Assembly (NCBI RefSeq): GCF_041060425.1
Contig: NZ_JAULBC010000003.1
Coordinates: 310,001-374,000 of the forward strand
DNA from: Danxiaibacter flavus
GTDB lineage: Bacteria; Bacteroidota; Bacteroidia; Chitinophagales; Chitinophagaceae
Direction: 5' to 3'
DNA length: 64,000 bases
A program made the position numbers and the translations under genes. Positions 33,685 to 42,785 of the stretch are shown here, piece by piece; position 1 is the stretch's first letter; every line of letters begins with the position of its first letter. The notes under the pieces were generated by a model. It saw nothing but the letters and a program-made list of their open reading frames with translations, was not told where the DNA came from and ran no database searches.

Positions 33685-33724
33685 ATTAACCCTTTCATTA
33701 ATCGTTTATTAGCCGGCCTATTAA
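33685..33724 (+). promoter_or_regulatory. Four-copy TTAA direct-repeat array and promoter upstream of susC
   Basis: Cores lie at 33686, 33698, 33709 (TTAG) and 33721, spaced 12, 11 and 12 bases, in units ATTAACCCTTTC, ATTAATCGTTT, ATTAGCCGGCCT and ATTAAG. A TACTTTTA element follows at 33737-33744 and the start codon lies at 33779. The third unit of the GH71/99 array (ATTAACCCTTCC) and the first here differ in one base. The same spacing and the same position relative to a TA-S-TTTTA element point to one DNA-binding protein. Confidence 0.65.
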
Positions 33725-33778
33725 GACCCTCACATCTACTTTTAGCCCCATTACAAACCAAAAAACAATTGCTTGTGT

Positions 33779-36700
33779 ATGAAAAAAATTCTATTGCTCC
33801 CGTTGTTGATAGTCAGCTTTATTGTTGGTTATTCACAGGGCAAAGTTGTGACAGGTAAAATAGCAGACCAGGCGAACAAACCTCTCGCCGGTGCCACTGT
33901 CACACTCAAGGGAACCACAGTCAATACCGTGTCGGATGAATCCGGGAACTTCGAGATCAATACCGGCACCCAGGTAAATCCCGTGCTAACAATAACTTTT
34001 GTTGGCTATCTCCCGCAGGAATATTCAGTCAGGAACCGTTCGGGCCTTTCCATTCAATTGCAGCAGGATGTGCAGGCGTTGAATGATGTTGTTGTTATAG
34101 GCTACGGCGTTCAACGAAAAAAAGATGTAACTGGTGCCAGCAGCACAGTGAAAGCCGGAGAAATCGCCAAACGTCCTTTGGTTAGAATAGAGCAGGCATT
34201 ACAAGGTACCACGCCAGGCGTTGCGGTAATCAGTCCCAATGGCCAGCCCGGACAAGGACTTAAGGTTAAGATAAGAGGTGCGAATTCAATTACCGGCTCT
34301 ACTGAACCATTGTATGTTATTGATGGCGACATTGGCGGCGGATCTGATGTAAATGTGAATGACGTTGAAAATATAGAAATTCTTAAAGATGCTGCGTCCA
34401 CTGCAATTTACGGTTCACGGGGTTCTAATGGCGTTGTTCTGATCACGACAAAATCCGGCGCATCAGGAAAACCGAAACTTGGATTTGGCGCATGGGTGCA
34501 GAAAAACAAAATTCCAAAAGAGCTTGACCTGATGGGGCCCTATGATTTTGCCCGTTCGGTAAATGCGCAGTTTGTAGCACAGGGAAGTGCGCCTGCATTT
34601 ACCGACCAGGAACTTGCCGATTTCAAAAGCGGAGCAAAACAAGGCACAGATTGGCAGAGAGCTTTGCATACAGAACCATGGGTGCAGAACTATCAGCTGG
34701 ATCTTTCCGGCGGAACAGATATTGCACGCTACCGTTTTTCTATGGGTTATCTTGATCAACCTGGTATTATTCTTAACCAATGGTACAAGAGAACTTCATT
34801 CAGATCAAATGTTGATGTTAAGGTGAGCAACAAGATCAACCTGAAAGTTATTGCGGTGGCAACCATTCCGCAGAGCCACAATAATGATTATGGCGGAGGA
34901 CTTGGCGATCCGTTTAACCAGGCAGTAGAATGGGATCCTACCTCCCCTATTCGTGATGCCAATGGCAACTATATCACACACTCCAAGTATGCTTCAATCC
35001 AATTTAATCCGATAGCACAGGCTGAAAGCCAGGCGCATGATAACATTAACACCAATCTTTCAGGTACAGGTGTAATTACCTATCGCATGCTGAATGACCT
35101 GACTTTTACTTCAACCAACGTGTATTCACTTGGTATGGGTTACGGACAGCGGGTTGACGGCCCGGGCACCAGCGCCTACGACGGCAAGACAGATAATGCA
35201 CAGGTAAACTCTAACAGGTTCAGGAGTTTCTTAACCAGTAACTATCTTACCTACAAACACAACTTTGGCGATCATGCGATTACAGTAACAGGTCTGTATG
35301 AATTTTCATCAGGACAGAATACTTCAGTAAATGCAACTGCAAAAAATCTTTCAACTTATTCTCTGGGCTATTACAACCTCGGCCTTGGTTCTACTCAGAA
35401 CACAAGCTCAGGGTATACCGCAGACGCGTTGATCTCTTATATGGGCCGTTTGTTCTATTCATATAAAGACAAGTATATGTTGTCTGCAAGCGTTCGAACT
35501 GACGGATCTTCACATCTTGCCCAGAAATACAGTACGTTCCCATCCATTGGTGTAGCATGGAACGTCAAGAAAGAAAACTTTATGCAGAAGTCTGATTTCT
35601 TTTCAGACTTAAAGGTCCGTGCGACATATGGCCAAACAGGTAACCAGGCCGTGGCGCCTTACTCAACCATACCAGTTATTAATATTGGCGGTGGAAACGG
35701 CCAAAATGCTTACTACTATAATGGCGGCAACAGCACACCAAGTGTTGCAGTTTCATTAGGCACACCGGTATCTACTTCATTAAGATGGGAAAATAAAGCA
35801 ACTTACGATGCAGGGATTGACGCTGCTTTCCTGAAAGGACGTTTAACGTTTACAGTTGATGCGTATAGCAGCAAAGTAACTAACCTCTTATACAATAACC
35901 AGGCGCCGCAATACCTTGGTGGCGGAAGCTATGCTGCAAACGTGGGAAGCCTTTCCAATAAAGGGATAGAGTTTGGCATAGGAGGAACACCAATAAGCAC
36001 CAAAAACCTAAGATGGAACACAAACCTGAATGTATCTATCAACAGGAATAAGGTGATCGATCTTGGTGGATTGGATAATATACTTGCAATAGGTGGTAAC
36101 AACACGTTCAACTCAGTCATCAAGATCGGACAGCCACTGGGTGAATTTATTGGCTACAAATTCCTTGGCACATGGAAAGCTGATGAAGCTACAGAAGCAT
36201 CTAAATTCGGAATGAAACCCGGTGATGCTAAGTACCAGGATTTAAACGGTGATCATGCATACACTGCCGACGACTGGATGCCGCTAGGTAATGCAACGCC
36301 CAGCTACACGTATGGCTTCATAAACGACATAAGCTACAAAGATTTTACTTTGACCTTTATGTTCCAGGGCCAGCAAGGCAGCCAGGTATTCTCTCAAACA
36401 CTTGCTTATTTGTGGGGCGGTCTTGGCGACATGAAGAATGCAACAACCATTGAAGCTGTTCCGGAGAATTTATGGACGCCACATAACGAAACCAACAATC
36501 CTGCATGGAGCGGCTCCAGTCACAACTATAACAACAGCAGCCGTTACGTATATAATTCAAGCTATACAAAACTGAAAAATATTTCCCTTTCCTATCACCT
36601 GCCTCCAGGCGTTTTAAGAAGCCTGCATTTGACAAGCCTCGAAGTTTATATAAGCGGACAAAACCTTTGGGTGATGACTCCTTACAAAGGATATGATCCT

Positions 36701-36805
36701 GAGATTGACCAACAGCCTACAGGCAACGCGATTTCGCAGGGACAGGAGTTTGGCGTTATTCCCAATCCTAAATCGTACACATTCGGCGTAAGAATGTCAT
36801 TGTAA
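33779..36805 (+). CDS. SusC/RagA family TonB-dependent outer-membrane transporter (mannan-type locus)
   Basis: About 1,008 residues from ATG 33779 (MKKILLLPLLIVSFIVGYSQ); a TTG six bases upstream is in frame but the ATG gives a normal signal peptide. A carboxypeptidase-regulatory-like domain (KVVTGKIADQANKPLAGATV) comes first. The conserved VVVIGYGVQRKKDVTGAS then leads into the plug, with PLYVIDGDIGGGSDV and IEILKDAASTAIYGSRG. The rest is a 22-strand-type barrel ending in YTFGVRMSL. It lacks an STN domain, so it is not a sigma/anti-sigma signalling type. This fits regulation by the adjacent membrane regulator instead. It imports glycan fragments captured by the SusD protein encoded 56 bases downstream. 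Confidence 0.95.
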   Translation: MKKILLLPLLIVSFIVGYSQGKVVTGKIADQANKPLAGATVTLKGTTVNTVSDESGNFEINTGTQVNPVLTITFVGYLPQEYSVRNRSGLSIQLQQDVQALNDVVVIGYGVQRKKDVTGASSTVKAGEIAKRPLVRIEQALQGTTPGVAVISPNGQPGQGLKVKIRGANSITGSTEPLYVIDGDIGGGSDVNVNDVENIEILKDAASTAIYGSRGSNGVVLITTKSGASGKPKLGFGAWVQKNKIPKELDLMGPYDFARSVNAQFVAQGSAPAFTDQELADFKSGAKQGTDWQRALHTEPWVQNYQLDLSGGTDIARYRFSMGYLDQPGIILNQWYKRTSFRSNVDVKVSNKINLKVIAVATIPQSHNNDYGGGLGDPFNQAVEWDPTSPIRDANGNYITHSKYASIQFNPIAQAESQAHDNINTNLSGTGVITYRMLNDLTFTSTNVYSLGMGYGQRVDGPGTSAYDGKTDNAQVNSNRFRSFLTSNYLTYKHNFGDHAITVTGLYEFSSGQNTSVNATAKNLSTYSLGYYNLGLGSTQNTSSGYTADALISYMGRLFYSYKDKYMLSASVRTDGSSHLAQKYSTFPSIGVAWNVKKENFMQKSDFFSDLKVRATYGQTGNQAVAPYSTIPVINIGGGNGQNAYYYNGGNSTPSVAVSLGTPVSTSLRWENKATYDAGIDAAFLKGRLTFTVDAYSSKVTNLLYNNQAPQYLGGGSYAANVGSLSNKGIEFGIGGTPISTKNLRWNTNLNVSINRNKVIDLGGLDNILAIGGNNTFNSVIKIGQPLGEFIGYKFLGTWKADEATEASKFGMKPGDAKYQDLNGDHAYTADDWMPLGNATPSYTYGFINDISYKDFTLTFMFQGQQGSQVFSQTLAYLWGGLGDMKNATTIEAVPENLWTPHNETNNPAWSGSSHNYNNSSRYVYNSSYTKLKNISLSYHLPPGVLRSLHLTSLEVYISGQNLWVMTPYKGYDPEIDQQPTGNAISQGQEFGVIPNPKSYTFGVRMSL

Positions 36806-36861
36806 TCGTGCGCCTCTGTAAACGTCAAATAAAATAAGGGTAATAGTAAAAAGTATAAAAA

Positions 36862-38412
36862 ATGAAAACAACATATTCCATACTAACTTTCTTTGTAATG
36901 GCCGTTTGCGCATTGCAGATAACTGCATGCAAAAAATACATGGAAGAGGATCCCAAGGCAAGCATTACACCGGTCACCTATTTCAAATCACAAAGTGACC
37001 TTGATGCAGCAGTATCAGGCATGTACATACAACTTGCAAGAGATGGCGCATGGGGCTTTACAAGTAAAATGACATCATACTTCGGATCCGATGATCTTAC
37101 AACTGACCCTGGTTTGAATAAGGGTGATTTTCGTGAGTTTGACAAATTAACAGGTAGTGCAACCAACAGCAGTCTTCCTGCAGAGTGGAACGGCCCATGG
37201 CAAACGATCTATAATGCGAACAACATTATTGAGAACTATGCAAAAGTAAATTCAACAGAACAGCAAAAGAATGAATCTGCAGGACAGGCGTATTTCCTTC
37301 GCGGCCTGTGTTATTATTATCTTGTAAGAACATTTGGTCCTTTACCAATCGTACTGGGATCAATAGATGTGTCTACACGTCCGGCAAGAAGTTCTGTTGA
37401 TTCTGTCTATGCTGCAATTATCAGCGATTTGCAACAGGCCAAAACAATGCTCGGAACAGATAAGGTACAGGGAAAGCCCAACCGTTACGCTGCAAGTGCA
37501 GTGTTGGCTGATGTGTATTTAACAATGGCGGGATGGCCGTTGAACAAAACGGAAAATTATGCACTCGCTGCATCCGAAGCCAAGATAGTAATGCAGTCAG
37601 GTGTGTACAATACCAACACCTCTTACGACCAGGTGTTCACTACCAACAACAATGCAGAAAGCATATTTGCTTTGCAATACAGTGTTGCCGGAAACCTGCC
37701 CAACAGAAGCTTTGGTTCAACCAGTGTACCGTTAGAAGAAGTGGCGCTGGACGGATCCAGCGGCTGGGATGATTTTTACCCTGAGATTAATTTTTATAAA
37801 AATGCACCTGTGTGTAAGAGAACAGACCTGACTTTCTACACTACAATAAAGCTGAGAAATGCAGACAACACAACTTACACACTTGTTCCATGGAATTCAG
37901 ATAAAACGCATGCTCAGCATCCTTACTACAAAAAATTCAGACAAGGCTTAATCTCTAATGGAACAGCAGATGGTGTAAGTGAAGGAGATAATTCCATTGC
38001 AACCATGCAGCCCAGTACAAACAAGGAGACCATCATTGTTCGTTATCCACAGGTGTTGCTAGGCTTTGCAGAAGCATCAGCAATGGCTGGCGGTGCGCCT
38101 ACAGCTGAGAGTTATGCGGCAATTAATGAAGTGAGAAAACGTGCAGGAGAAAACCCATTAACGCCGGGCCTTTCACAAACTGCGTTCAGAGATTCAGTAG
38201 TATACGAACGTGCATACGAATTTGCAGGCGAATTTGGTATGCGGTGGTTTGATATTGTGCGATTACAACTGCTGCCAAAAGTTATTGCCGCAAGGGATAA
38301 GAAAGAAAACGAAATTCCTGGTGGCACAAATGTGAGTCAAAAATATCTTGCTCCCATTCCTTTCTCGGAGATGACATTGAACCCCTCCTGGAAACAGAAT
38401 GACGGATATTAA
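36862..38412 (+). CDS. SusD/RagB family glycan-binding lipoprotein (mannan-type locus)
   Basis: A 516-residue surface lipoprotein with lipobox ITAC (CKKYMEEDPKASITP follows) and the usual N-terminal helix FKSQSDLDAAVSGMYIQLA. TPR-like helices include SAGQAYFLRGLCYYYLVRTF. The C-terminal region has QVLLGFAEASAM, INEVRKRAGENPL and the closing YLAPIPFSEMTLNPSW. SusD proteins sit as a lid on SusC and bind the polysaccharide. The gene follows susC by 56 bases, and a hairpin terminator lies 17 bases after its stop. The GH92 gene follows after 211 bases, perhaps with read-through. Confidence 0.95.
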   Translation: MKTTYSILTFFVMAVCALQITACKKYMEEDPKASITPVTYFKSQSDLDAAVSGMYIQLARDGAWGFTSKMTSYFGSDDLTTDPGLNKGDFREFDKLTGSATNSSLPAEWNGPWQTIYNANNIIENYAKVNSTEQQKNESAGQAYFLRGLCYYYLVRTFGPLPIVLGSIDVSTRPARSSVDSVYAAIISDLQQAKTMLGTDKVQGKPNRYAASAVLADVYLTMAGWPLNKTENYALAASEAKIVMQSGVYNTNTSYDQVFTTNNNAESIFALQYSVAGNLPNRSFGSTSVPLEEVALDGSSGWDDFYPEINFYKNAPVCKRTDLTFYTTIKLRNADNTTYTLVPWNSDKTHAQHPYYKKFRQGLISNGTADGVSEGDNSIATMQPSTNKETIIVRYPQVLLGFAEASAMAGGAPTAESYAAINEVRKRAGENPLTPGLSQTAFRDSVVYERAYEFAGEFGMRWFDIVRLQLLPKVIAARDKKENEIPGGTNVSQKYLAPIPFSEMTLNPSWKQNDGY

Positions 38413-38428
38413 TTTATACGATCAAAGT

Positions 38429-38455
38429 AATGCCGGTGCGAAAGCACCAGGCATT
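38429..38455 (+). terminator. Hairpin after susD (mannan-type locus)
   Basis: AATGCCGGTGC, loop GAAA, GCACCAGGCATT: arms of 11-12 bases with one bulge and a stable GAAA tetraloop, starting 17 bases after the susD stop. There is only a weak T-tract (GCTTTGTG), so it may be a partial terminator or an RNA-stability element between susD and the GH92 gene. Confidence 0.7.
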
Positions 38456-38623
38456 GCTTTGTGTATTAAAGAAATATTACCAGTACTAAGTAAAAAGTCA
38501 AAATTCAAAATTATCAAGCATTCCTTTTGGCTGTCTTAAATCAGGCTACATAATCTTCGGTTTATTGCTAAAATTTTATTCAGCTAATTTTAATGTTGAT
38601 ACATTATTATTAAAATGATTGTC

Positions 38624-40900
38624 ATGAAAAAAATATCATGCCTGTATTTGTTTGGTTTGCTGTTGCAATCGTCTCTTTTTTCACAATCACCAACGCAAAC
38701 GTTTACAGGTGCAGACAACCTTAAGTATATTGATCCAACTATTGGTAATATTGGGCAATTGCTTGAACCAACCCGCCCAACAGTTCAAATACCCAATCAG
38801 GTAATACGCATGTATCCCATGCGAAAAGATTATTTGGATGATCAGATCTCAAGCTTTCCTTTAACCATTGTATCACATAGACTGGGAGAAGTTTTTTCAA
38901 TTAAGCCATCAATTGGCGTTCCATTTGTAGATCAATGGAGACAACGCATGCCCTATGATCATAACCTGGAGATAACACGCCCATGGTATTATTCCACTTA
39001 CCTGTTGAATGATGAAATTACTGTAGAATTTACGCCGGGTAAGAAAACAGGCTTTTATCGTTTTTCTTTTCCAAAGAATACACCGGGAAATCTCTTGTTC
39101 ACCAATTATAACAATGGAGAATCAACATGGAAATTTATTGCCGGTAATGAAATTGAGGGTGTAGAGACCTACCATGATGATATAAAAGTTTACGTATATG
39201 GCGTATTTAATTCAAAGGGAACAACGGGTATTGTAGACAACGGCCAGTTAAAAAATGGAACAGACGTTTCAGGAAAATTTGCAAAGGCTTATATCAGTTT
39301 TCCTGCGGGTATTAATGCTGTCGAACTTAAATATGCTATCAGTTTTGTAAGTGCTGAACAGGCCAGAAAAAATTTTGATAGAGAAATAAAAGGCAAAGAC
39401 TTTTCAGCAGTAAAAAAAAATGCTGAAAAGGCATGGGCTTCCATCGCGTCTCAAATACAGGTGGAGGGGGGAACTGAAGCGCAAAAACGTTCTTTCTATA
39501 CTGCACTATACAGAACGCACGAGCGTATGGTAGATATTAGCGAAGATTCTTTCTACTATAGCGGCTACAACAAACAGATCAACAAAGATCCGCGTCCGTT
39601 TTATGTGGATGATTGGTCATGGGACACTTATCTTGCATTGCATCCTTTGCGCATGATACTTCATCCTGCGCAGGAAGAAGACATGCTACAGTCATACGTT
39701 CGCATGTACAAACAGAGCGGATGGATGCCAACGTTTCCTGTCCTGTTTGGCGATCATGCTTGCATGAATGGTTTTCATTCTTCGGTCATATTTCTTGATG
39801 CGTATAGAAAAGGTCTGAAAAATTACGACATACAAACGGCGTTTGAGGGCATTAAAAAGAATGCCACGGATGCAACGCTTCTCCCCTGGCGCAACGGTCC
39901 GAAAACTATACTGGATGACTACTATCATACCAACGGATACTACCCTGCACTTGCCCCTGGTGTAAAAGATACTGTTGCGGAGGTACATCCTTTTGAGAGC
40001 CGCCAGGCTGTAGCCGTTACGCTTGGCGCGAGTTATGATGATTGGGCTGCAGCGCAGCTGGCAAAAGAATTGGGTAAAAATGATGACTACGTACAATTCT
40101 CCAAACGCGGGTTTAATTACAAAACGCTTTGGAACAATGATCGCAAATTCTTTTTACCAAAAGATGATAAGGGAGAGTGGATCAATATCGATCCAAAATT
40201 TGACGGTGGCCCGGGTGGCAGGGATTATTACGATGAAAACAATGGATGGACATATATGTGGCAGGTACAGGAAGATATCCCCGGACTTATCAATTTAATG
40301 GGCGGTGCCAAATCTTTTGAGGCCAGGTTAGACCAGTTATTCCGCGAAGATCTCGGGCGATCCAAACATGATTTCTGGTATAAATTTCCGGACGCAACAG
40401 GCCTCGTAGGACAATACTCAATGGGTAATGAGCCCAGCTTTCACATACCGTATTTGTACAATTATGCAGGTGCACCGTGGAAGACACAGAATGCAGTAAG
40501 ACAGTTATTGGATCTATGGTTCAAGGATAATGTATTTGGCATTCCCGGCGATGAAGATGGTGGTGGTATGACAGCTTTTGTTGTATTCTCGAGCATGGGC
40601 TTTTATCCTGTGACACCCGGCATCCCTGTCTACACTATAGGCAGCCCGGTATTTAGTAAAGTGACCATTCGTTTAGATAATGGAAAACAATTTAAACTTA
40701 TCGCAAACAATTGTTCTGTGGTGAATAAATACATACAACGCGCAACCATGAACGGCAAAGAATTAACTACACCCTGGTTTACACATGAGCAACTGATTAA
40801 CGGAGGTACACTTGTGTTGGAGATGGGGCCCAAGCCAAACAAGCAATGGGGCGCAACCACGAATGCTTCAACTATAACAGCAGCACTTAACAATAAATGA
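38624..40900 (+). CDS. Glycoside hydrolase family 92 alpha-mannosidase, secreted
   Basis: About 758 residues from ATG 38624, preceded by an in-frame ATG at 38615; the 38624 start gives a compact signal peptide (MKKISCLYLFGLLLQSSLFS). GH92 signatures include YIDPTIGNIGQLLEPTRPTV at the mature N-terminus, RTHERMVDISEDSFYYSGY, DDWSWDTYLALHPL, GNEPSFHIPYLYNYAG and GIPGDEDGGGMTAF followed by FSSMGFYPVTPG. The acidic residues of DEDGGG and the GNEPS segment are in the calcium-assisted active site of the family. GH92 enzymes are exo-acting alpha-mannosidases with inverting mechanism. Together with a GH71/99-like endo-enzyme this supports a mannan or high-mannose N-glycan substrate. It is the last gene before a strong terminator. 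Confidence 0.93.
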   Translation: MKKISCLYLFGLLLQSSLFSQSPTQTFTGADNLKYIDPTIGNIGQLLEPTRPTVQIPNQVIRMYPMRKDYLDDQISSFPLTIVSHRLGEVFSIKPSIGVPFVDQWRQRMPYDHNLEITRPWYYSTYLLNDEITVEFTPGKKTGFYRFSFPKNTPGNLLFTNYNNGESTWKFIAGNEIEGVETYHDDIKVYVYGVFNSKGTTGIVDNGQLKNGTDVSGKFAKAYISFPAGINAVELKYAISFVSAEQARKNFDREIKGKDFSAVKKNAEKAWASIASQIQVEGGTEAQKRSFYTALYRTHERMVDISEDSFYYSGYNKQINKDPRPFYVDDWSWDTYLALHPLRMILHPAQEEDMLQSYVRMYKQSGWMPTFPVLFGDHACMNGFHSSVIFLDAYRKGLKNYDIQTAFEGIKKNATDATLLPWRNGPKTILDDYYHTNGYYPALAPGVKDTVAEVHPFESRQAVAVTLGASYDDWAAAQLAKELGKNDDYVQFSKRGFNYKTLWNNDRKFFLPKDDKGEWINIDPKFDGGPGGRDYYDENNGWTYMWQVQEDIPGLINLMGGAKSFEARLDQLFREDLGRSKHDFWYKFPDATGLVGQYSMGNEPSFHIPYLYNYAGAPWKTQNAVRQLLDLWFKDNVFGIPGDEDGGGMTAFVVFSSMGFYPVTPGIPVYTIGSPVFSKVTIRLDNGKQFKLIANNCSVVNKYIQRATMNGKELTTPWFTHEQLINGGTLVLEMGPKPNKQWGATTNASTITAALNNK

Positions 40901-40942
40901 TGTCTTATAGCAGGCCCTGAAACCCTTTGTTTTTCACAACAT

Positions 40943-40990
40943 CAGCCGGAGTTTTTGTAGCAGTCACAAAAAGCTTCGGCTGTATTTTTT
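40943..40990 (+). terminator. Intrinsic terminator after the GH92 gene
   Basis: CAGCCGGAGTTTTTGT pairs with ACAAAAAGCTTCGGCTG (one bulge and G-U pairs) and is followed by TATTTTTT. It lies about 43 bases after the GH92 stop and closes the plus-strand glycan operon. Confidence 0.85.
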
Positions 40991-41011
40991 GAGCAAAGCT
41001 ATTATTCTCTG

Positions 41012-41050
41012 TGTAACTCTGTGCCACCTCCGTGCAACTCTGTGTAACCA
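41012..41050. repeat. TTACACAGAG-family repeat
   Basis: Three CTCTGTG words (CTCTGTGTAACTCTGTG and CAACTCTGTGTAACC) in the spacer between the convergent GH92 and VOC genes. It is the same family as at 5.9, 26.0 and 30.7 kb. Confidence 0.7.
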
Positions 41051-41087
41051 TATTTTGGATTTCAAACAAGAAACACCCGGTGAAAGT

Positions 41088-41468
41088 CTAACTACTAACA
41101 TCTTCATTTATCGAAAGTAAATTTCCGTCCGGATCTTTAAACCATGCCACTTTAAAACCGGCAGGTGAAATCCAGACTCCAAGGTCGTCCTGTTCAAAAA
41201 ACTCATATTTTTCACAGAACACTCCCCTTGTATTCAACTCTTCAATGGTAGCAAAAATATCGTCCACAACCCATCCAAGCACCGTAAACGGCTGCGGCGT
41301 AAAGGTCTCAACAGATATTATCCTCAACAGACTTCCGTGTGCATTGAAATCCAGGAAATACTTCTGTTCGGATAATAGTTTTAGCCCGATAATATCTTTA
41401 TAAAAGTGTTTAGCCCGTTCCGCATCAACTGTTGGAATAAAGGCCTTGAGTTTTCTGTCGGCAAGCAT
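41088..41468 (-). CDS. VOC superfamily (glyoxalase/bleomycin-resistance-like) protein
   Basis: A 126-residue single-domain protein of two beta-alpha-beta-beta-beta units: first AFIPTVDAERAKHFYKDIIG with LKLLSEQKYFLDFNAHGSLL, then VLGWVVDDIFATIEELNTRG and VAWFKDPDGNLLSINED. The terminal FKDPDGNLLSI is the standard VOC signature. Metal-ligand residues are not clearly complete, and many family members bind a small molecule without catalysis, so the function is open. It stands alone, convergent with the GH92 gene. Confidence 0.9.
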   Translation of the reverse strand: MLADRKLKAFIPTVDAERAKHFYKDIIGLKLLSEQKYFLDFNAHGSLLRIISVETFTPQPFTVLGWVVDDIFATIEELNTRGVFCEKYEFFEQDDLGVWISPAGFKVAWFKDPDGNLLSINEDVSS

Positions 41469-41999
41469 CTTATAAATTTTATGACTGGCAGGCTGGTGTT
41501 CCTGTCAAATGTAAACAGAATAAACTTGCATAAGTTGTGAGTTCGAAGTTATACTTCACACGTTTAAGGTGTTTTTAAGGATGGCAGATGAAACGAGGGC
41601 CACGCTATTGCACCCGTAATATGTACAAATGATTCCGCATCATATACATTGAACAGAGCTGATCTAAAAAATAAATTTGAACAAAATGCGCTGATGTTTG
41701 CAGAGTTAAAAACTACAGGCAATACAAAAAAATAATGATGCAATCGCCAGGGATCACTTGACAATACGGCTGAAAAGCGATAGATTTATTATCATATTTT
41801 TTTCGAGGCGTCAGCAAATATTTCCCGGAACTGGTGCGGATAAATTTTCCGCAAAACAGTACTTTATTTAACAGCTACACGTAATACACAGCCATCAAAG
41901 TCTTTCGTAAAGGAGATCCAGTGAAGAAGTAGCCGGCATACAAAAGTCAGATGGTCATCTTTTGAATACCAGGCATCATATCTTTTAAAATCATACTCA
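41469..41999. other. Intergenic region without recognised features
   Basis: These 531 bases separate the divergent VOC and alpha/beta-hydrolase genes and should hold both promoters. I see no protein-like frame (a 66-codon minus-strand frame has no family features), no RNA gene and no strong repeat. Confidence 0.5.
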
Positions 42000-42785
42000 A
42001 TGGCAACACTTAAAACCAAACAAATTGTTTTTGTCACCGGCGCATTTGTTACAAATGGCTGCTGGGACGAATGGCGTACCTACTTTGAAAACAGAGGGTA
42101 TTCAACAGTCGCTCCGCCCTGGCCATATAAAAACGGAACCGCCGCAGAATTAAGAAACAGACAGCCGGATGATGTAGACCTGGCGCTGCTTACACTGGAT
42201 GAAGTAATTAACTCCTATGTTGATGTGGTTAACAGTTTCCCCGACAAGCCTATTGTTATTGGTCATTCACTTGGTGGCCTGATCACCCAGATTATCGTGA
42301 ACAGGGGACTTGCTGCCGCAGGAGTTGCCATACATCCGGTTCCGCCGCTTGGTGTATTCCCTTATGAGTTTTCGTTTCTTAAAGGCGGGTGGAAATCCCT
42401 GGGATTATTTACATCTTTAAAAAAGACTTACCTGATGTCTTTTAAAGACTGGCAATATGCTTTTGTAAACACCATGCCTTTGGAAGAACAAAAAACAGCT
42501 TATGAACAATTTACTATCCCGGAATCAAAAACAGTTGCCAGAGGTGGTTTGAGCAAGGCGGCAAAAGTTGATTTCAAAAAGAGCCACCCACCATTGCTGA
42601 TAACAGCAGGCAGCACCGATAATATTATTCCTGCTCATCTGAACCGCAGGAACTACAATGCATACAAAAAGAACGGCTCAATCCTTGAATACAAAGAATT
42701 TCCTAACCGAAATCACTTTGTGCTAGGACAACCCGGGTGGCAAGGCGATGCGGATTTTGTTTACGACTGGCTGCAAAAACTTTAG
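42000..42785 (+). CDS. Alpha/beta hydrolase
   Basis: A 261-residue alpha/beta-hydrolase without a signal peptide. The N-terminal strand IVFVTGAFVTNGCWDEW contains the oxyanion-side loop. The nucleophile elbow is GHSLGG (IVIGHSLGGLITQ, serine near residue 97). The acid is likely the Asp in ITAGSTDNIIPAHL, and the catalytic His is in FPNRNHFVLGQPGW close to the C-terminus. The family covers esterases, lipases and haloperoxidase-like enzymes; the substrate cannot be inferred. The SFKDWQYAFVNTMPLEEQ cap segment resembles proteins annotated simply as alpha/beta hydrolase in soil bacteria. It is transcribed alone, ending in a repeat-rich spacer with a bidirectional hairpin. Confidence 0.92.
   Translation: MATLKTKQIVFVTGAFVTNGCWDEWRTYFENRGYSTVAPPWPYKNGTAAELRNRQPDDVDLALLTLDEVINSYVDVVNSFPDKPIVIGHSLGGLITQIIVNRGLAAAGVAIHPVPPLGVFPYEFSFLKGGWKSLGLFTSLKKTYLMSFKDWQYAFVNTMPLEEQKTAYEQFTIPESKTVARGGLSKAAKVDFKKSHPPLLITAGSTDNIIPAHLNRRNYNAYKKNGSILEYKEFPNRNHFVLGQPGWQGDADFVYDWLQKL

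Noticed and set aside
24654..40900. Saxitoxin or other toxin biosynthesis cluster
   Set aside because: Only the carbamoylation cassette is shared. No polyketide synthase-like, amidinotransferase or tailoring genes are present, and the neighbours are glycan-degradation genes.
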